Positions 1-6,224 of a stretch of DNA of 6,304 nucleotides are shown piece after piece (positions within the stretch are counted from its first letter, which is position 1; every line of letters starts with the position of its first letter). The stretch is from Bacteroides sp. Lineage in GTDB: Bacteria; Bacteroidota; Bacteroidia; Bacteroidales; Bacteroidaceae. The notes under the pieces are model-generated. The model had not been told where the DNA came from and did no database searches. It saw nothing but the letters and a program-made list of their open reading frames with translations. Location of the stretch: contig JAFYML010000302.1 in assembly GCA_017556595.1 (NCBI GenBank), positions 1 through 6,304 on the forward strand. The letters are read 5' to 3'. A program made the translations under genes and the position numbers.

Positions 1-1535
1 CAATTATGGGTGCTTACAACAAAATTGCCGGTACACATGCTTGTCATAATGACCGTATGTTGAATCAAATCTTGAAGAAGGATTGGGGATTCGACGGTGT
101 GGTAGTTTCCGATTGGGGAGGTACACACGACACGAAAGAGGCTGCATTGTATGGCCTTGACGTAGAAATGGGTTCTTATACCGATGGATTGAGTACAGAC
201 AATAGCAATGGTTATGATAGCTACTACTTGGGTAATGCTTACTTGAAGATGATTCAAAACGGTGAAATCCCTGAATCGGTAGTGAACGACAAAGCAGCTC
301 GTATTCTTCGATTGATTTTCCGCACATCTATGAATCGCAACAAGCCATTCGGCTCAATCTGTACAGACGAGCACTATGCAGCTGCCGAAGCTATTGGTAA
401 TGAAGGTATTGTATTGTTGAAGAATGCTCCTGTAGCCAAGAAGGCACCGGCATTGCTTCCTTTGAAAGCCGACTACCAAAATATCCTCGTCGTTGGAGAT
501 AACGCGGTGCGTCGATTGAACGAAGGCGGTGGCTCTTCCGAGTTAAAGGTAAAGGATATGGTATCTCCACTCGATGGTTTGCGTGCTATTTATGGCGACC
601 GTGTTAAGTATGCTCAAGGCTATACTGCTGGTCAACCAATGTATGCTCGTGTAAACGAAGTGCCACAAGAAGTACAAGATAACCTCCGTGCCGAAGCCGT
701 TGAAATGGCCAAGGAAGCCGATATTGTTATCCTTGTGGGTGGTTTGAATAAGAACCATTTGCAAGATTGCGAAGGTGGCGACCGTCTAGAGTATGGTTTG
801 CCATTTGGTCAAGACGAATTAATTGAAGAATTACTTGCCGTGAACAAGAACCTCGTATTGGTGCTTTTGAGCGGTAATGCCGTAGAAATGCCTTGGATAG
901 AAAAGGTGCCAGCTATTGTACAAGGTTGGTACTTAGGCTCAATGGGAGGCAAGAGCATTGCTAATGTATTGAGCGGCAAGGTTAATCCAAGTGGAAAACT
1001 CCCATTCTCATTCCCCGTGAAGTTGAGCGATTCTCCAGCACACTCATTCGATGCATTAAGCTATCCTGGCGATGGAGTAAAGCAAGAGTATAAGGAAGGC
1101 ATTTTGGTGGGCTATCGTTGGTATGATACTAAGAAGATACCGACAACTTTTGCTTTCGGACACGGTTTGAGCTACACTTCATTCGAATATGGTAAAGCAG
1201 TTGCATCGGCCAAGAAGATGACGGCCGATGACAAACTGGAAATAGCTGTTAAGGTAAAGAATGTAGGCGATGTAGCAGGCAAAGAGGTTGTGCAATTGTA
1301 TATCGGTGATGACAAGAGCTCGGTTGTACGTCCATTGAAGGAGTTGAAACATTTCCAAAAGATTGCATTGAATCCTGGTGAAGAAAAGACAGTTACCTTC
1401 ACTATCACGGCCGACGATTTGAAATATTACGACGACATCCGCAAGGATTGGACAGCCGAAGCCGGTAAGTTCAAAGCATATATTGGTGCTTCATCGGTAG
1501 ATATTCGCACGATAGTACCATTCGTTTTGGAATAA
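1..1535 (+). CDS. Glycoside hydrolase family 3 beta-glycosidase (beta-glucosidase-like), C-terminal part
   Basis: This is the 3' part of a GH3 exo-acting beta-glycosidase, which releases terminal sugars (usually beta-D-glucose or xylose) from oligosaccharides, probably in the periplasm. The frame is open to the left edge (first whole codon at 3), so the Met at 6 (MGAYNK) is internal. About 240 N-terminal residues, including any signal peptide, should lie outside the window, judging from a usual length near 750. Numbering from that Met, the nucleophile is Asp36 in the SDW motif (codon 111-113). The GH3 C-terminal alpha/beta domain starts near EGIVLLKN (133-140) and contains GGGSS (174-178) and CEGGDR with Glu256, a plausible acid/base by family analogy. 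GYRWYD and FGHGLSYT (369-391) precede a fibronectin III-like domain (about 411-507) with the typical RPLKELK and PGE signatures. The gene ends intact at TAA 1533-1535. Family assignment is secure; exact substrate cannot be read from sequence. Confidence 0.95.
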   Translation, partial: IMGAYNKIAGTHACHNDRMLNQILKKDWGFDGVVVSDWGGTHDTKEAALYGLDVEMGSYTDGLSTDNSNGYDSYYLGNAYLKMIQNGEIPESVVNDKAARILRLIFRTSMNRNKPFGSICTDEHYAAAEAIGNEGIVLLKNAPVAKKAPALLPLKADYQNILVVGDNAVRRLNEGGGSSELKVKDMVSPLDGLRAIYGDRVKYAQGYTAGQPMYARVNEVPQEVQDNLRAEAVEMAKEADIVILVGGLNKNHLQDCEGGDRLEYGLPFGQDELIEELLAVNKNLVLVLLSGNAVEMPWIEKVPAIVQGWYLGSMGGKSIANVLSGKVNPSGKLPFSFPVKLSDSPAHSFDALSYPGDGVKQEYKEGILVGYRWYDTKKIPTTFAFGHGLSYTSFEYGKAVASAKKMTADDKLEIAVKVKNVGDVAGKEVVQLYIGDDKSSVVRPLKELKHFQKIALNPGEEKTVTFTITADDLKYYDDIRKDWTAEAGKFKAYIGASSVDIRTIVPFVLE

Positions 1536-1560
1536 CGAAACATTAACATAGGTTTGGTAG

Positions 1561-1616
1561 ATGCACTCCGCATCCTTTGTTTGGAAAGCAAACGAGGTGC
1601 GGAGTGCATTGTTTTG
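1561..1616 (+). terminator. Intrinsic terminator after the GH3 gene
   Basis: A perfect 12-bp inverted repeat (1561-1572 with 1598-1609, arm ATGCACTCCGCA) is extended inward by an imperfect stem and an inner GTTTG/CAAAC pairing around a GAAAG loop. The tail on the + strand is TGTTTTG, which fits rho-independent termination of the GH3 transcript 25 bp after its stop. The convergent sigma gene also reads into this hairpin, but the - strand continuation (CTACCAAACC) is not U-rich, so termination should be better in the + direction. Confidence 0.8.
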
Positions 1617-1661
1617 AACAAATAGTTCTATATGCTGTTTTGTGGTTTGATAGACTGAAGT

Positions 1662-2165
1662 TTAGCGGAAATCTTTCAACTCTTCTTGCAACTTCTGGCG
1701 AGTAAAGAAGATACGACTCTTTACCGTACCCAAAGGCAAGTTGAGTTTCTCGGCAATCTCGCGGTATTTGAAACCGGAAACGTGCATCGAGAATGGGATA
1801 CGATATTCTTTGGGCAACGAATTTACAACACGTCGAATCTCCTTCAAGTCGTAGCTACGTTCAGTGCTTTCGTAGGCCATGTCCTTGGGTAGATTCAAGT
1901 GGTAGAGATTCTCTGTCTGGTCGACAAATGTTTGCTCACGCACTACACGACGATAGTTGTTGATGAAGATGTTGCGCATAATGGTATAAACCCACCCCTT
2001 GAAATTGGTGTCGGGAGTGTATTTATCCTCATTGTCCAATGCTTTTAGTGAAGTTTCTTGCAACAAATCATTGGCATCTTCACGATCGGCAGTTAGCTTA
2101 AATGCGAAACGAAGGAGTTCGTCTTGAATGCCGATTAAATTCTTTCTGAAAATCATACTACTCAT
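1662..2165 (-). CDS. ECF-type RNA polymerase sigma-70 factor
   Basis: This 167-residue protein is a small alternative sigma factor that directs core RNA polymerase to a stress- or signal-specific promoter set. It has only the two domains typical of the ECF group. Sigma region 2 covers about residues 8-74, including DANDLLQETSLKAL and the -10-binding segment NFKGWVYTIMRNIFINNYRR. Region 4 covers about 108-160, with the helix-turn-helix YREIAEKLNLPLGTVKSR. The length is normal and the C-terminus (LKDFR) matches a conserved Bacteroidales ECF type I recognise. Two starts are possible, Met1 (codon at 2163-2165) and Met4 (2154-2156); the longer is used and the difference is trivial. No anti-sigma or membrane partner lies next to it: downstream is the convergent GH3 gene and upstream the divergent acyltransferase operon. 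It is therefore probably monocistronic and an orphan. The regulon cannot be read from this window. Confidence 0.95.
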   Translation of the reverse strand: MSSMIFRKNLIGIQDELLRFAFKLTADREDANDLLQETSLKALDNEDKYTPDTNFKGWVYTIMRNIFINNYRRVVREQTFVDQTENLYHLNLPKDMAYESTERSYDLKEIRRVVNSLPKEYRIPFSMHVSGFKYREIAEKLNLPLGTVKSRIFFTRQKLQEELKDFR

Positions 2166-2216
2166 AATTTTACTGTTTTTTGTTTAGCTGAAAATTAAAC
2201 TCGTTGTTGAGTGGTG

Positions 2217-2224
2217 CAAGTTTA
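2217..2224 (-). promoter_or_regulatory. Candidate -7 box for the ECF sigma gene
   Basis: Read on the - strand this is TAAACTTG, one mismatch from the Bacteroidota -7 consensus TAnnTTTG. It lies about 52 bp upstream of the sigma start codon. I see no clear -33 TTTG at the expected spacing, so this is a weak call. Confidence 0.3.
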
Positions 2225-2227
2225 AGG

Positions 2228-2350
2228 GGGATTCTAAAATCGTATCACCCAATATCTGTTTACTTTTGGCGAAAAACTGGTAAAAGTTACTTTTTGCCCC
2301 CTTTTTGATAGTTTTTCGGTGTACTTTTTAACCATTTTATTAGGGATTCT
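2228..2350 (+). repeat. Direct repeat GGGATTCT (two copies)
   Basis: GGGATTCT occurs at 2228-2235 and 2343-2350, each followed by an A run (AAAA directly, or TAAAAA). One copy sits just upstream of the candidate sigma -7 box (reading outward on the - strand). The other covers roughly the -33 region of the operon promoter at 2364. This could be a paired site for a regulator acting on both divergent genes, but 8 bp in A/T-rich DNA could also be chance. Confidence 0.4.
2261..2268 (+). promoter_or_regulatory. Possible distal -7 box (TACTTTTG) upstream of the operon
   Basis: This is an exact TAnnTTTG match 103 bp upstream of the matching box at 2364. If used, it would give the acyltransferase operon a second transcript with a leader of roughly 120 nt. 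No TTTG stands at the usual -33 distance. Confidence 0.35.
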
Positions 2351-2363
2351 TAAAAAGAAACGC

Positions 2364-2371
2364 TACTTTTG
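2364..2371 (+). promoter_or_regulatory. -7 promoter box (TACTTTTG) of the glsA-glsB operon
   Basis: TACTTTTG fits the Bacteroidota housekeeping -7 consensus TAnnTTTG exactly and is followed by C, as is common. Transcription would begin near 2378, leaving a leader of about 18 nt before the ATG at 2396. The -33 region has no clear TTTG. This box decides the start of the next gene: an in-frame TTG at 2369-2371 lies inside the box and so cannot be on this transcript. Confidence 0.65.
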
Positions 2372-2395
2372 CGCAATCTTTTTATTTATAAACAG

Positions 2396-3214
2396 ATGGC
2401 AGATAACTCAATTTTCTTGATTGATGTAGAGAAAGTGCTTCACGAAAAAGCACCAGACAAGGCTAAATACGTACCTGGTTTTATAATCTCGTACCTAAAA
2501 CGTATCGTACATCAAGACGAAATCAACGATTGCATGCGAACAGCAGGTGCAAAAGAAGGTGCCGAATTTTGCAAACATTGTTTGGACTATTTGGATACTA
2601 AATTGGAGATTGTTGGTCTTGAGAATCTGCCCGAAGACGAACTCTGTACATTCGTTTCGAACCATCCGCTTGGCGGACAAGATGGTCTTGCCCTTGGTTA
2701 CATACTTGGAAAACATTACAACGGAAAGGTGAAATACCTTGTGAATGACTTGTTGATGAACCTACACGGATTGGCACCATTGTGTATTCCTATTAATAAG
2801 GTAGGTAAGCAAGCTAAAGATTTTCCAAGAATGGTGCAAGCCGGATTCTCATCAGACAATCATATAATCATGTTCCCAGCAGGATTGTGCTCAAGACGAC
2901 AAAAAGAGGGCATCCGCGACTTGGAGTGGAAAAAAACATTCATCTCAAAGAGTATAGAACACCAACGCTTGGTGGTACCCATTCATTTCGAAGGGCGTAA
3001 TTCCGATTTCTTTTACAATTTGGCTAATTGGTGTAAACGATTGGGCATAAAGTTCAATATTGCTATGCTATACTTGGCCGATGAAATGTTTAAAAACAGA
3101 GGTAAAACATTTAAAGTAACCATAGGAAAACCAATTCATTGGAGCACATTCGACAAATCGAAAACACATACCGAATGGGCACAATACGTTAAAGATAGTG
3201 TATATAAATTATAA
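2396..3214 (+). CDS. glsA: PlsC-like O-acyltransferase, probable glycine-lipid O-acyltransferase GlsA
   Basis: This 272-residue protein of the lysophosphatidic-acid acyltransferase superfamily probably works at the cytoplasmic face of the inner membrane. From studies of the Bacteroides gls genes, the expected reaction is transfer of a second acyl chain to the 3-hydroxyl of N-(3-hydroxyacyl)glycine, giving the di-acylated glycine lipid. Visible motifs are VSNHPLGGQDG with His90 and Asp96, FPAGLCSRR (160-168, block III) and VVPIHFEG (193-200, block IV). Two deviations from classic PlsC stand out: His and Asp are five residues apart rather than four, and block III has Ala where FPEG has Glu. The ATG at 2396 (MADNSIF) is preferred over an in-frame TTG at 2369, which lies inside the promoter. 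The stop is 6 bp before the GNAT gene, implying one operon and translational coupling. A general 1-acylglycerol-phosphate acyltransferase is the alternative; the adjacent OlsB-like gene argues for aminolipid synthesis. Confidence 0.8.
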   Translation: MADNSIFLIDVEKVLHEKAPDKAKYVPGFIISYLKRIVHQDEINDCMRTAGAKEGAEFCKHCLDYLDTKLEIVGLENLPEDELCTFVSNHPLGGQDGLALGYILGKHYNGKVKYLVNDLLMNLHGLAPLCIPINKVGKQAKDFPRMVQAGFSSDNHIIMFPAGLCSRRQKEGIRDLEWKKTFISKSIEHQRLVVPIHFEGRNSDFFYNLANWCKRLGIKFNIAMLYLADEMFKNRGKTFKVTIGKPIHWSTFDKSKTHTEWAQYVKDSVYKL

Positions 3215-3220
3215 TCAGAT

Positions 3221-4210
3221 ATGGAGGAGATTATTGCACCGATTAGTAAAGAACTAATCAAGGCAGAACTGACCGAGGAGAAACGCTTGCGCATGACCAA
3301 CAAAAGCAACAATGAAATATACATTGTTACGGCACAAGACTCTCCAAATACCATGAAAGAGATTGGACGTTTACGCGAAATTGCTTTCCGTGCAGCGGGA
3401 GGGGGTACAGGTATGTCGATGGATATTGATGAATTCGACACCATGGAAAATCCTTATAAGCAACTGATTGTTTGGAATCCAGAAGCGGAAGAAATATTGG
3501 GTGGATATCGTTACATCTTGGGAACAGATGTTCGTTTCGATGAAAAAGGTGCACCAATATTGGCAACATCGCACATGTTCGACTTCTCTGAAAAGTTCTT
3601 GAAGGAGTATTTACCTACTACCATTGAACTTGGACGTTCGTTCGTTACACTGGAATACCAATCGTCACGTGCAGGTGCTAAAGGCTTGTTTGCTCTCGAC
3701 AATTTGTGGGATGGACTTGGCGCTCTTACCGTAGTAATGCCTAATGTGAAGTATTTCTTTGGAAAAGTAACCATGTATCCAAGCTATGTTCGCAAAGGAC
3801 GTGACATGATTCTTTACTTCTTGCGCAAACATTTTGCCGATAAAGATGGGTTGATTACTCCGATGAAACCGCTTCTTTTGGAAACCGAAGAGGCCGATTT
3901 GGAAGCATTATTCTGTAAAGATAGCTTTAAGGAAGATTATAAAATTCTTAATGGCGAAATCCGTAAGTTAGGTTTCAACATTCCTCCATTGGTGAACGCC
4001 TATATGAGTTTAAGCCCTACTATGCGTATGTTTGGTACGGCTATCAACTATGGTTTTGGCGATGTAGAAGAAACCGGTATCTTGATTGCCGTTGACGAAA
4101 TCCTCGAAGAAAAGCGCATGCGTCATATCGAAACATTCATAGAGAATGAGCCTTATGTTAATGGCCCAAATCCGGGAGCGCACAAAATATTCTGCCGCGA
4201 AAACAATTGA
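3221..4210 (+). CDS. glsB: OlsB-like GNAT N-acyltransferase, probable glycine N-acyltransferase GlsB
   Basis: This 329-residue protein belongs to the OlsB/'hemolysin' branch of GNAT acyltransferases, which use long-chain acyl-ACP. In Bacteroides, GlsB catalyses the first step of glycine-lipid synthesis, N-acylation of glycine with a 3-hydroxy fatty acid; such N-acylglycines (commendamide) are also bioactive. Evidence: REIAFRAAGGG then MDIDEFD (52-73), matching the OlsB N-terminal pattern; a beta strand EEILGGYRYI (90-99); ELGRSFV (136-142), the signature strand shared with OlsB; and a C-terminal IPPLVNAYMSLSPTMRMFG followed by NYGFGDVEETGILIAV (254-291), like the OlsB end. It starts with ATG 6 bp after the stop of glsA and needs no promoter of its own. 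The N-terminal 25 residues are charged and lie outside the GNAT core, so Met25 is an alternative start, less likely given the tight operon spacing. Ornithine or serine as acceptor cannot be excluded from sequence. Confidence 0.82.
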   Translation: MEEIIAPISKELIKAELTEEKRLRMTNKSNNEIYIVTAQDSPNTMKEIGRLREIAFRAAGGGTGMSMDIDEFDTMENPYKQLIVWNPEAEEILGGYRYILGTDVRFDEKGAPILATSHMFDFSEKFLKEYLPTTIELGRSFVTLEYQSSRAGAKGLFALDNLWDGLGALTVVMPNVKYFFGKVTMYPSYVRKGRDMILYFLRKHFADKDGLITPMKPLLLETEEADLEALFCKDSFKEDYKILNGEIRKLGFNIPPLVNAYMSLSPTMRMFGTAINYGFGDVEETGILIAVDEILEEKRMRHIETFIENEPYVNGPNPGAHKIFCRENN

Positions 4211-4254
4211 TTGATAAATGGAATGGCCGAGAGGCTGTTATCCACCATAAAATA

Positions 4255-4308
4255 CATTAAACCTTCCTGCCCATTAGGTTAAACCTTTTTGGTCAAGAAG
4301 GTTTAATG
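4255..4308. terminator. Bidirectional terminator between glsB and dgt
   Basis: A perfect 12-bp inverted repeat CATTAAACCTTC (4255-4266) pairs with 4297-4308. A nested 9-bp alternative pairs 4279-4287 (TTAAACCTT) with 4298-4306 across a 10-nt loop. The + strand continuation is TTTTC; the - strand continuation beyond 4255 is TATTTTATGG, also T-rich. The hairpin sits between two convergent genes, 44 bp after the glsB stop, so it probably ends both transcripts. Confidence 0.75.
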
Positions 4309-4335
4309 TTTTCATACTTTAGGTTTAACCTTCTT
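4257..4335. repeat. Four-copy phased heptamer array TTAAACC / GGTTTAA
   Basis: The heptamer occurs as TTAAACC at 4257-4263 and 4279-4285, then inverted as GGTTTAA at 4300-4306 and 4322-4328. Start-to-start distances are 22, 21 and 22 bp, about two helical turns. Copies 2 and 4 sit in 11-bp near-palindromes that are reverse complements of each other (4276-4286 and 4321-4331). A further 9-bp pairing, AAGAAGGTT (4295-4303) with 4327-4335, competes with the terminator stem. The array overlaps the terminator and ends 7 bp from the dgt stop codon. Confidence 0.7.
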
Positions 4336-4342
4336 TGTCTTA

Positions 4343-5668
4343 TTATACCGCCGGCAAGCTATTACCATTTATTTTGCGATAAAGGTCGAGAGCGAATACA
4401 TCGGTCATACCGGAAATATAGTCTAAAACGGCTTGTATCTTTTCGAAAAGGATAGGTGCATTTATTTTGTATTGACTGGATACTCGGTTGATAAGTAGTT
4501 GCGAGTAGGCCTTTTCGGGTGAACATACGGCCTCAATCATCAATTCGAGTAGCGTGCTGATGATGCGGAAACCTGCCAACTCAATGTCCAATACATCGCG
4601 CGAACGATAAATCTTTTCGAGCGATACTTCTGCACAATGTTTGTAGGCCTTAGCTGGTCGCTCGCTCATTTGTTTAATGAGTGTTCCTTCGAAACAACCA
4701 TCTAAAATAGCTTCTTCATTATCTACAAATACGCGTACACATTCTTCTATCAGTAGTCCAATGACCGATGAACGTAGATAGGCAATTTGCTCGTTTACAT
4801 CGTTCACAATCTCCAATGTTTTTAGCATGTGTGCTTGTCGCTCTTCATCAAAATAGGCAAGCAACAAGGTTTTTACCTCGTCGGTCGTTAAGATTTTTAG
4901 CTTGTGGGCATCTTCAATATCCATCATTTGATAGCAGATATCATCGGCCGCTTCCACTAAGTATACTAACGGGTGGCGTGCATAGCGCAACGGGCTTTCG
5001 TTAAGCTTCTTCATTCCCAACTCTTCGGCTATTCGGCGGAAGCTTTCTTCCTCTGTTACAAAGAAACCAAACTTCGATTTATTGCCTGCAAGACTCGATG
5101 AAAAGGGGTATTTTACGATGCTAGCCAGGGTAGAGTAGGTCATAACAAAGCCTCCTGGGCGTCGTCCTTCAAATTGGTGTGTAAGCAATCGAAAGGCATT
5201 GGCATTCCCCTCGAAATGTGTCAAATCTTCCCATTGTTCAGGAGTGAGCTGAGATTTGAGTACTGCTCCTTTCCCCTCGGAAAAATAGGTGGAAATGGCG
5301 CGCTCGCCCGAATGTCCGAAAGGAGGATTCCCTAAATCGTGTGCCAAGCAAGCAGAAGAGACGATTGAGCCAATTTCAGAAATATAGCTATCCTTTAATT
5401 CGGGGTGGCGGATTAGTAGTTCTTTGGCAACATCATTGCCCAACGAACGTCCTACACACGATACCTCCAAACTATGCGTCAGTCGATTGTGTACAAAGAT
5501 GCTACCAGGTAATGGAAATACCTGTGTCTTGTTTTGCAATCGGCGGAAAGGTGCTGAAAATACAAGACGGTCGTAGTCGCGTTGAAACTCCGAACGATTC
5601 TCGCGACGTTCGTGATGGATGGCCTCTAAACCAAAACGTTTTGCCGAAATAAGGGTATTCCAATTCAT
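4343..5668 (-). CDS. dgt: Deoxyguanosinetriphosphate triphosphohydrolase (dGTPase)
   Basis: This cytoplasmic HD-domain enzyme hydrolyses dGTP (in many bacterial homologues other dNTPs too) to the nucleoside and tripolyphosphate, so controlling dNTP pools. The 441 residues are normal for the bacterial type. The N-terminus carries the dGTPase signature RDYDRLVFSAPFRRLQNKTQV (30-50). Metal ligands of the HD fold are visible: His65 in NRLTHS, His110-Asp111 in LAHDLGNPPFGHSGE, and an Asp at 242/243 in VEAADDICY. His119 in the GHSGE loop corresponds to the catalytic-loop His of E. coli Dgt by motif. The HFEGNANAFR segment (151-160) is also typical. ATG at 5666-5668 gives the expected family N-terminus and is about 30 bp downstream of a good -7 box. 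It is divergent from dut, so two dNTP-sanitising enzymes share one control region. All key residues appear intact. Confidence 0.95.
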   Translation of the reverse strand: MNWNTLISAKRFGLEAIHHERRENRSEFQRDYDRLVFSAPFRRLQNKTQVFPLPGSIFVHNRLTHSLEVSCVGRSLGNDVAKELLIRHPELKDSYISEIGSIVSSACLAHDLGNPPFGHSGERAISTYFSEGKGAVLKSQLTPEQWEDLTHFEGNANAFRLLTHQFEGRRPGGFVMTYSTLASIVKYPFSSSLAGNKSKFGFFVTEEESFRRIAEELGMKKLNESPLRYARHPLVYLVEAADDICYQMMDIEDAHKLKILTTDEVKTLLLAYFDEERQAHMLKTLEIVNDVNEQIAYLRSSVIGLLIEECVRVFVDNEEAILDGCFEGTLIKQMSERPAKAYKHCAEVSLEKIYRSRDVLDIELAGFRIISTLLELMIEAVCSPEKAYSQLLINRVSSQYKINAPILFEKIQAVLDYISGMTDVFALDLYRKINGNSLPAV

Positions 5669-5697
5669 AATCTGAGATTAAACCAATGATTTTTCTG

Positions 5698-5705
5698 CAA
5701 AAGTA
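5698..5705 (-). promoter_or_regulatory. -7 promoter box (TACTTTTG) of dgt
   Basis: On the - strand this reads TACTTTTGC, an exact match to TAnnTTTG. It places the transcript start near 5691 and a leader of about 22 nt before the dgt ATG. The expected -33 position (about 5725-5729) coincides with the candidate dut -7 box; a T run is present there but no clean TTTG. Confidence 0.6.
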
Positions 5706-5728
5706 TCATTAATTTGGTATAAAAAGCG

Positions 5729-5736
5729 TATTTTCG
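5729..5736 (+). promoter_or_regulatory. Candidate -7 box (TATTTTCG) of dut
   Basis: TATTTTCG differs from TAnnTTTG at one position and lies 26 bp upstream of the dut ATG, the normal distance in this phylum. The only nearby TTTG (5713-5716) is too close to be a standard -33 element. Confidence 0.45.
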
Positions 5737-5762
5737 CCCATTAAATCATTATTAGTTACATT

Positions 5763-6194
5763 ATGAAAGTACAAATTATCAATAAATCGAAGCATCAGCT
5801 CCCTGCTTATGCTACTATTCAGTCGGCCGGAATGGATCTCCGAGCTAATCTCGACCAACCTATTACACTTGCTCCGATGCAACGTTGTTTAGTACCAACA
5901 GGTCTTTACATGGCATTGCCTATAGGCTTCGAAGCACAAGTACGTCCACGTAGCGGATTGGCTATTAAGAAAGGGATAACAGTACTCAATTCACCGGGTA
6001 CGATTGATGCAGATTATCGTGGCGAGGTATGTGTTATTTTGATAAACTTATCTACCGAACCTTTTGTTATTGAAGATGGTGAACGTATTGCACAAATGGT
6101 TATTGCGCGTCACGAACAAGTGACATGGGAACAAGTAGAAGTGCTTGACGATACCGAACGAGGAGCCGGTGGATTTGGTCATACCGGTGTGTAA
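5763..6194 (+). CDS. dut: dUTP diphosphatase (trimeric dUTPase)
   Basis: This enzyme hydrolyses dUTP to dUMP and pyrophosphate, keeping uracil out of DNA and supplying dUMP for thymidylate synthesis; it acts as a cytoplasmic homotrimer. The 143 residues show all five conserved motifs in order: 1, AGMDLRA (22-28); 2, RPRSGLA (61-67); 3, [11 protein letters not shown] (79-89), with the catalytic Asp82 and the uracil-stacking Tyr85; 4, ERIAQMV (107-113); 5, the flexible C-terminal lid [10 protein letters not shown] (133-142). Length and motif spacing are those of a complete bacterial enzyme. ATG at 5763 gives the usual MKVQIINKS start. It lies 94 bp from the divergent dgt and 30 bp before the next + strand gene, with no terminator between, so dut probably leads an operon that continues beyond the window. 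Confidence 0.97.
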   Translation: MKVQIINKSKHQLPAYATIQSAGMDLRANLDQPITLAPMQRCLVPTGLYMALPIGFEAQVRPRSGLAIKKGITVLNSPGTIDADYRGEVCVILINLSTEPFVIEDGERIAQMVIARHEQVTWEQVEVLDDTERGAGGFGHTGV

Positions 6195-6224
6195 TGAGAG
6201 TCTTGTATAGTAATTAATGTGTCA

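Larger units (their letters stand above)
2166..2395. promoter_or_regulatory. Divergent intergenic region between the ECF sigma gene and the glycine-lipid operon
   Basis: This 230-bp A/T-rich stretch separates two divergent genes and holds no credible ORF or RNA gene. It contains four TACTTTT boxes on the + strand, starting at 2261, 2288, 2322 and 2364. Two of them (2261, 2364) fit TAnnTTTG exactly. It also has an 8-bp direct repeat GGGATTCT (2228-2235 and 2343-2350), and a short inverted repeat ACTTTT/AAAAGT (2262-2267 with 2282-2287). It is longer than two simple promoters need, so additional regulatory sites are plausible. Confidence 0.6.

Noticed and set aside
6..8. ATG at 6 as a true start of the GH3 gene
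   Set aside because: The frame is open upstream to the window edge, and MGAYN is an internal conserved GH3 segment preceding the nucleophile.
81..119. Direct repeat GATTGGGGA at 81-89 and 111-119
   Set aside because: Both copies encode Asp-Trp-Gly within the conserved GH3 sequence (DWGFDG and SDWGG), so protein constraint explains it.
1521..1539. Inverted repeat TTCGTT/AACGAA across the GH3 stop codon
   Set aside because: It is only 6 bp with no T tract after it; the much stronger hairpin at 1561-1609 explains termination.
1686..1892. Open frame on the + strand opposite the sigma factor
   Set aside because: It is antisense to the conserved sigma region 4 coding sequence, with no promoter box or family resemblance; I considered a small anti-sigma gene but nothing supports it.
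2166..2395. A small RNA or riboswitch in the sigma/glsA intergenic region
   Set aside because: Apart from a weak 6-bp inverted repeat I see no stable structure or terminator within it, and no known riboswitch core.
2495..3774. Several 60-102-codon frames overlapping glsA and glsB on either strand
   Set aside because: All lie inside strongly motif-bearing genes and have no credible start context or domain.
4768..5652. Open frames on the + strand opposite dgt (4768-5004 and 5341-5652)
   Set aside because: They lie wholly antisense to a well-conserved dGTPase, show no recognisable domain, and have low-complexity, Arg/Ser/Pro-rich translations typical of shadow frames.
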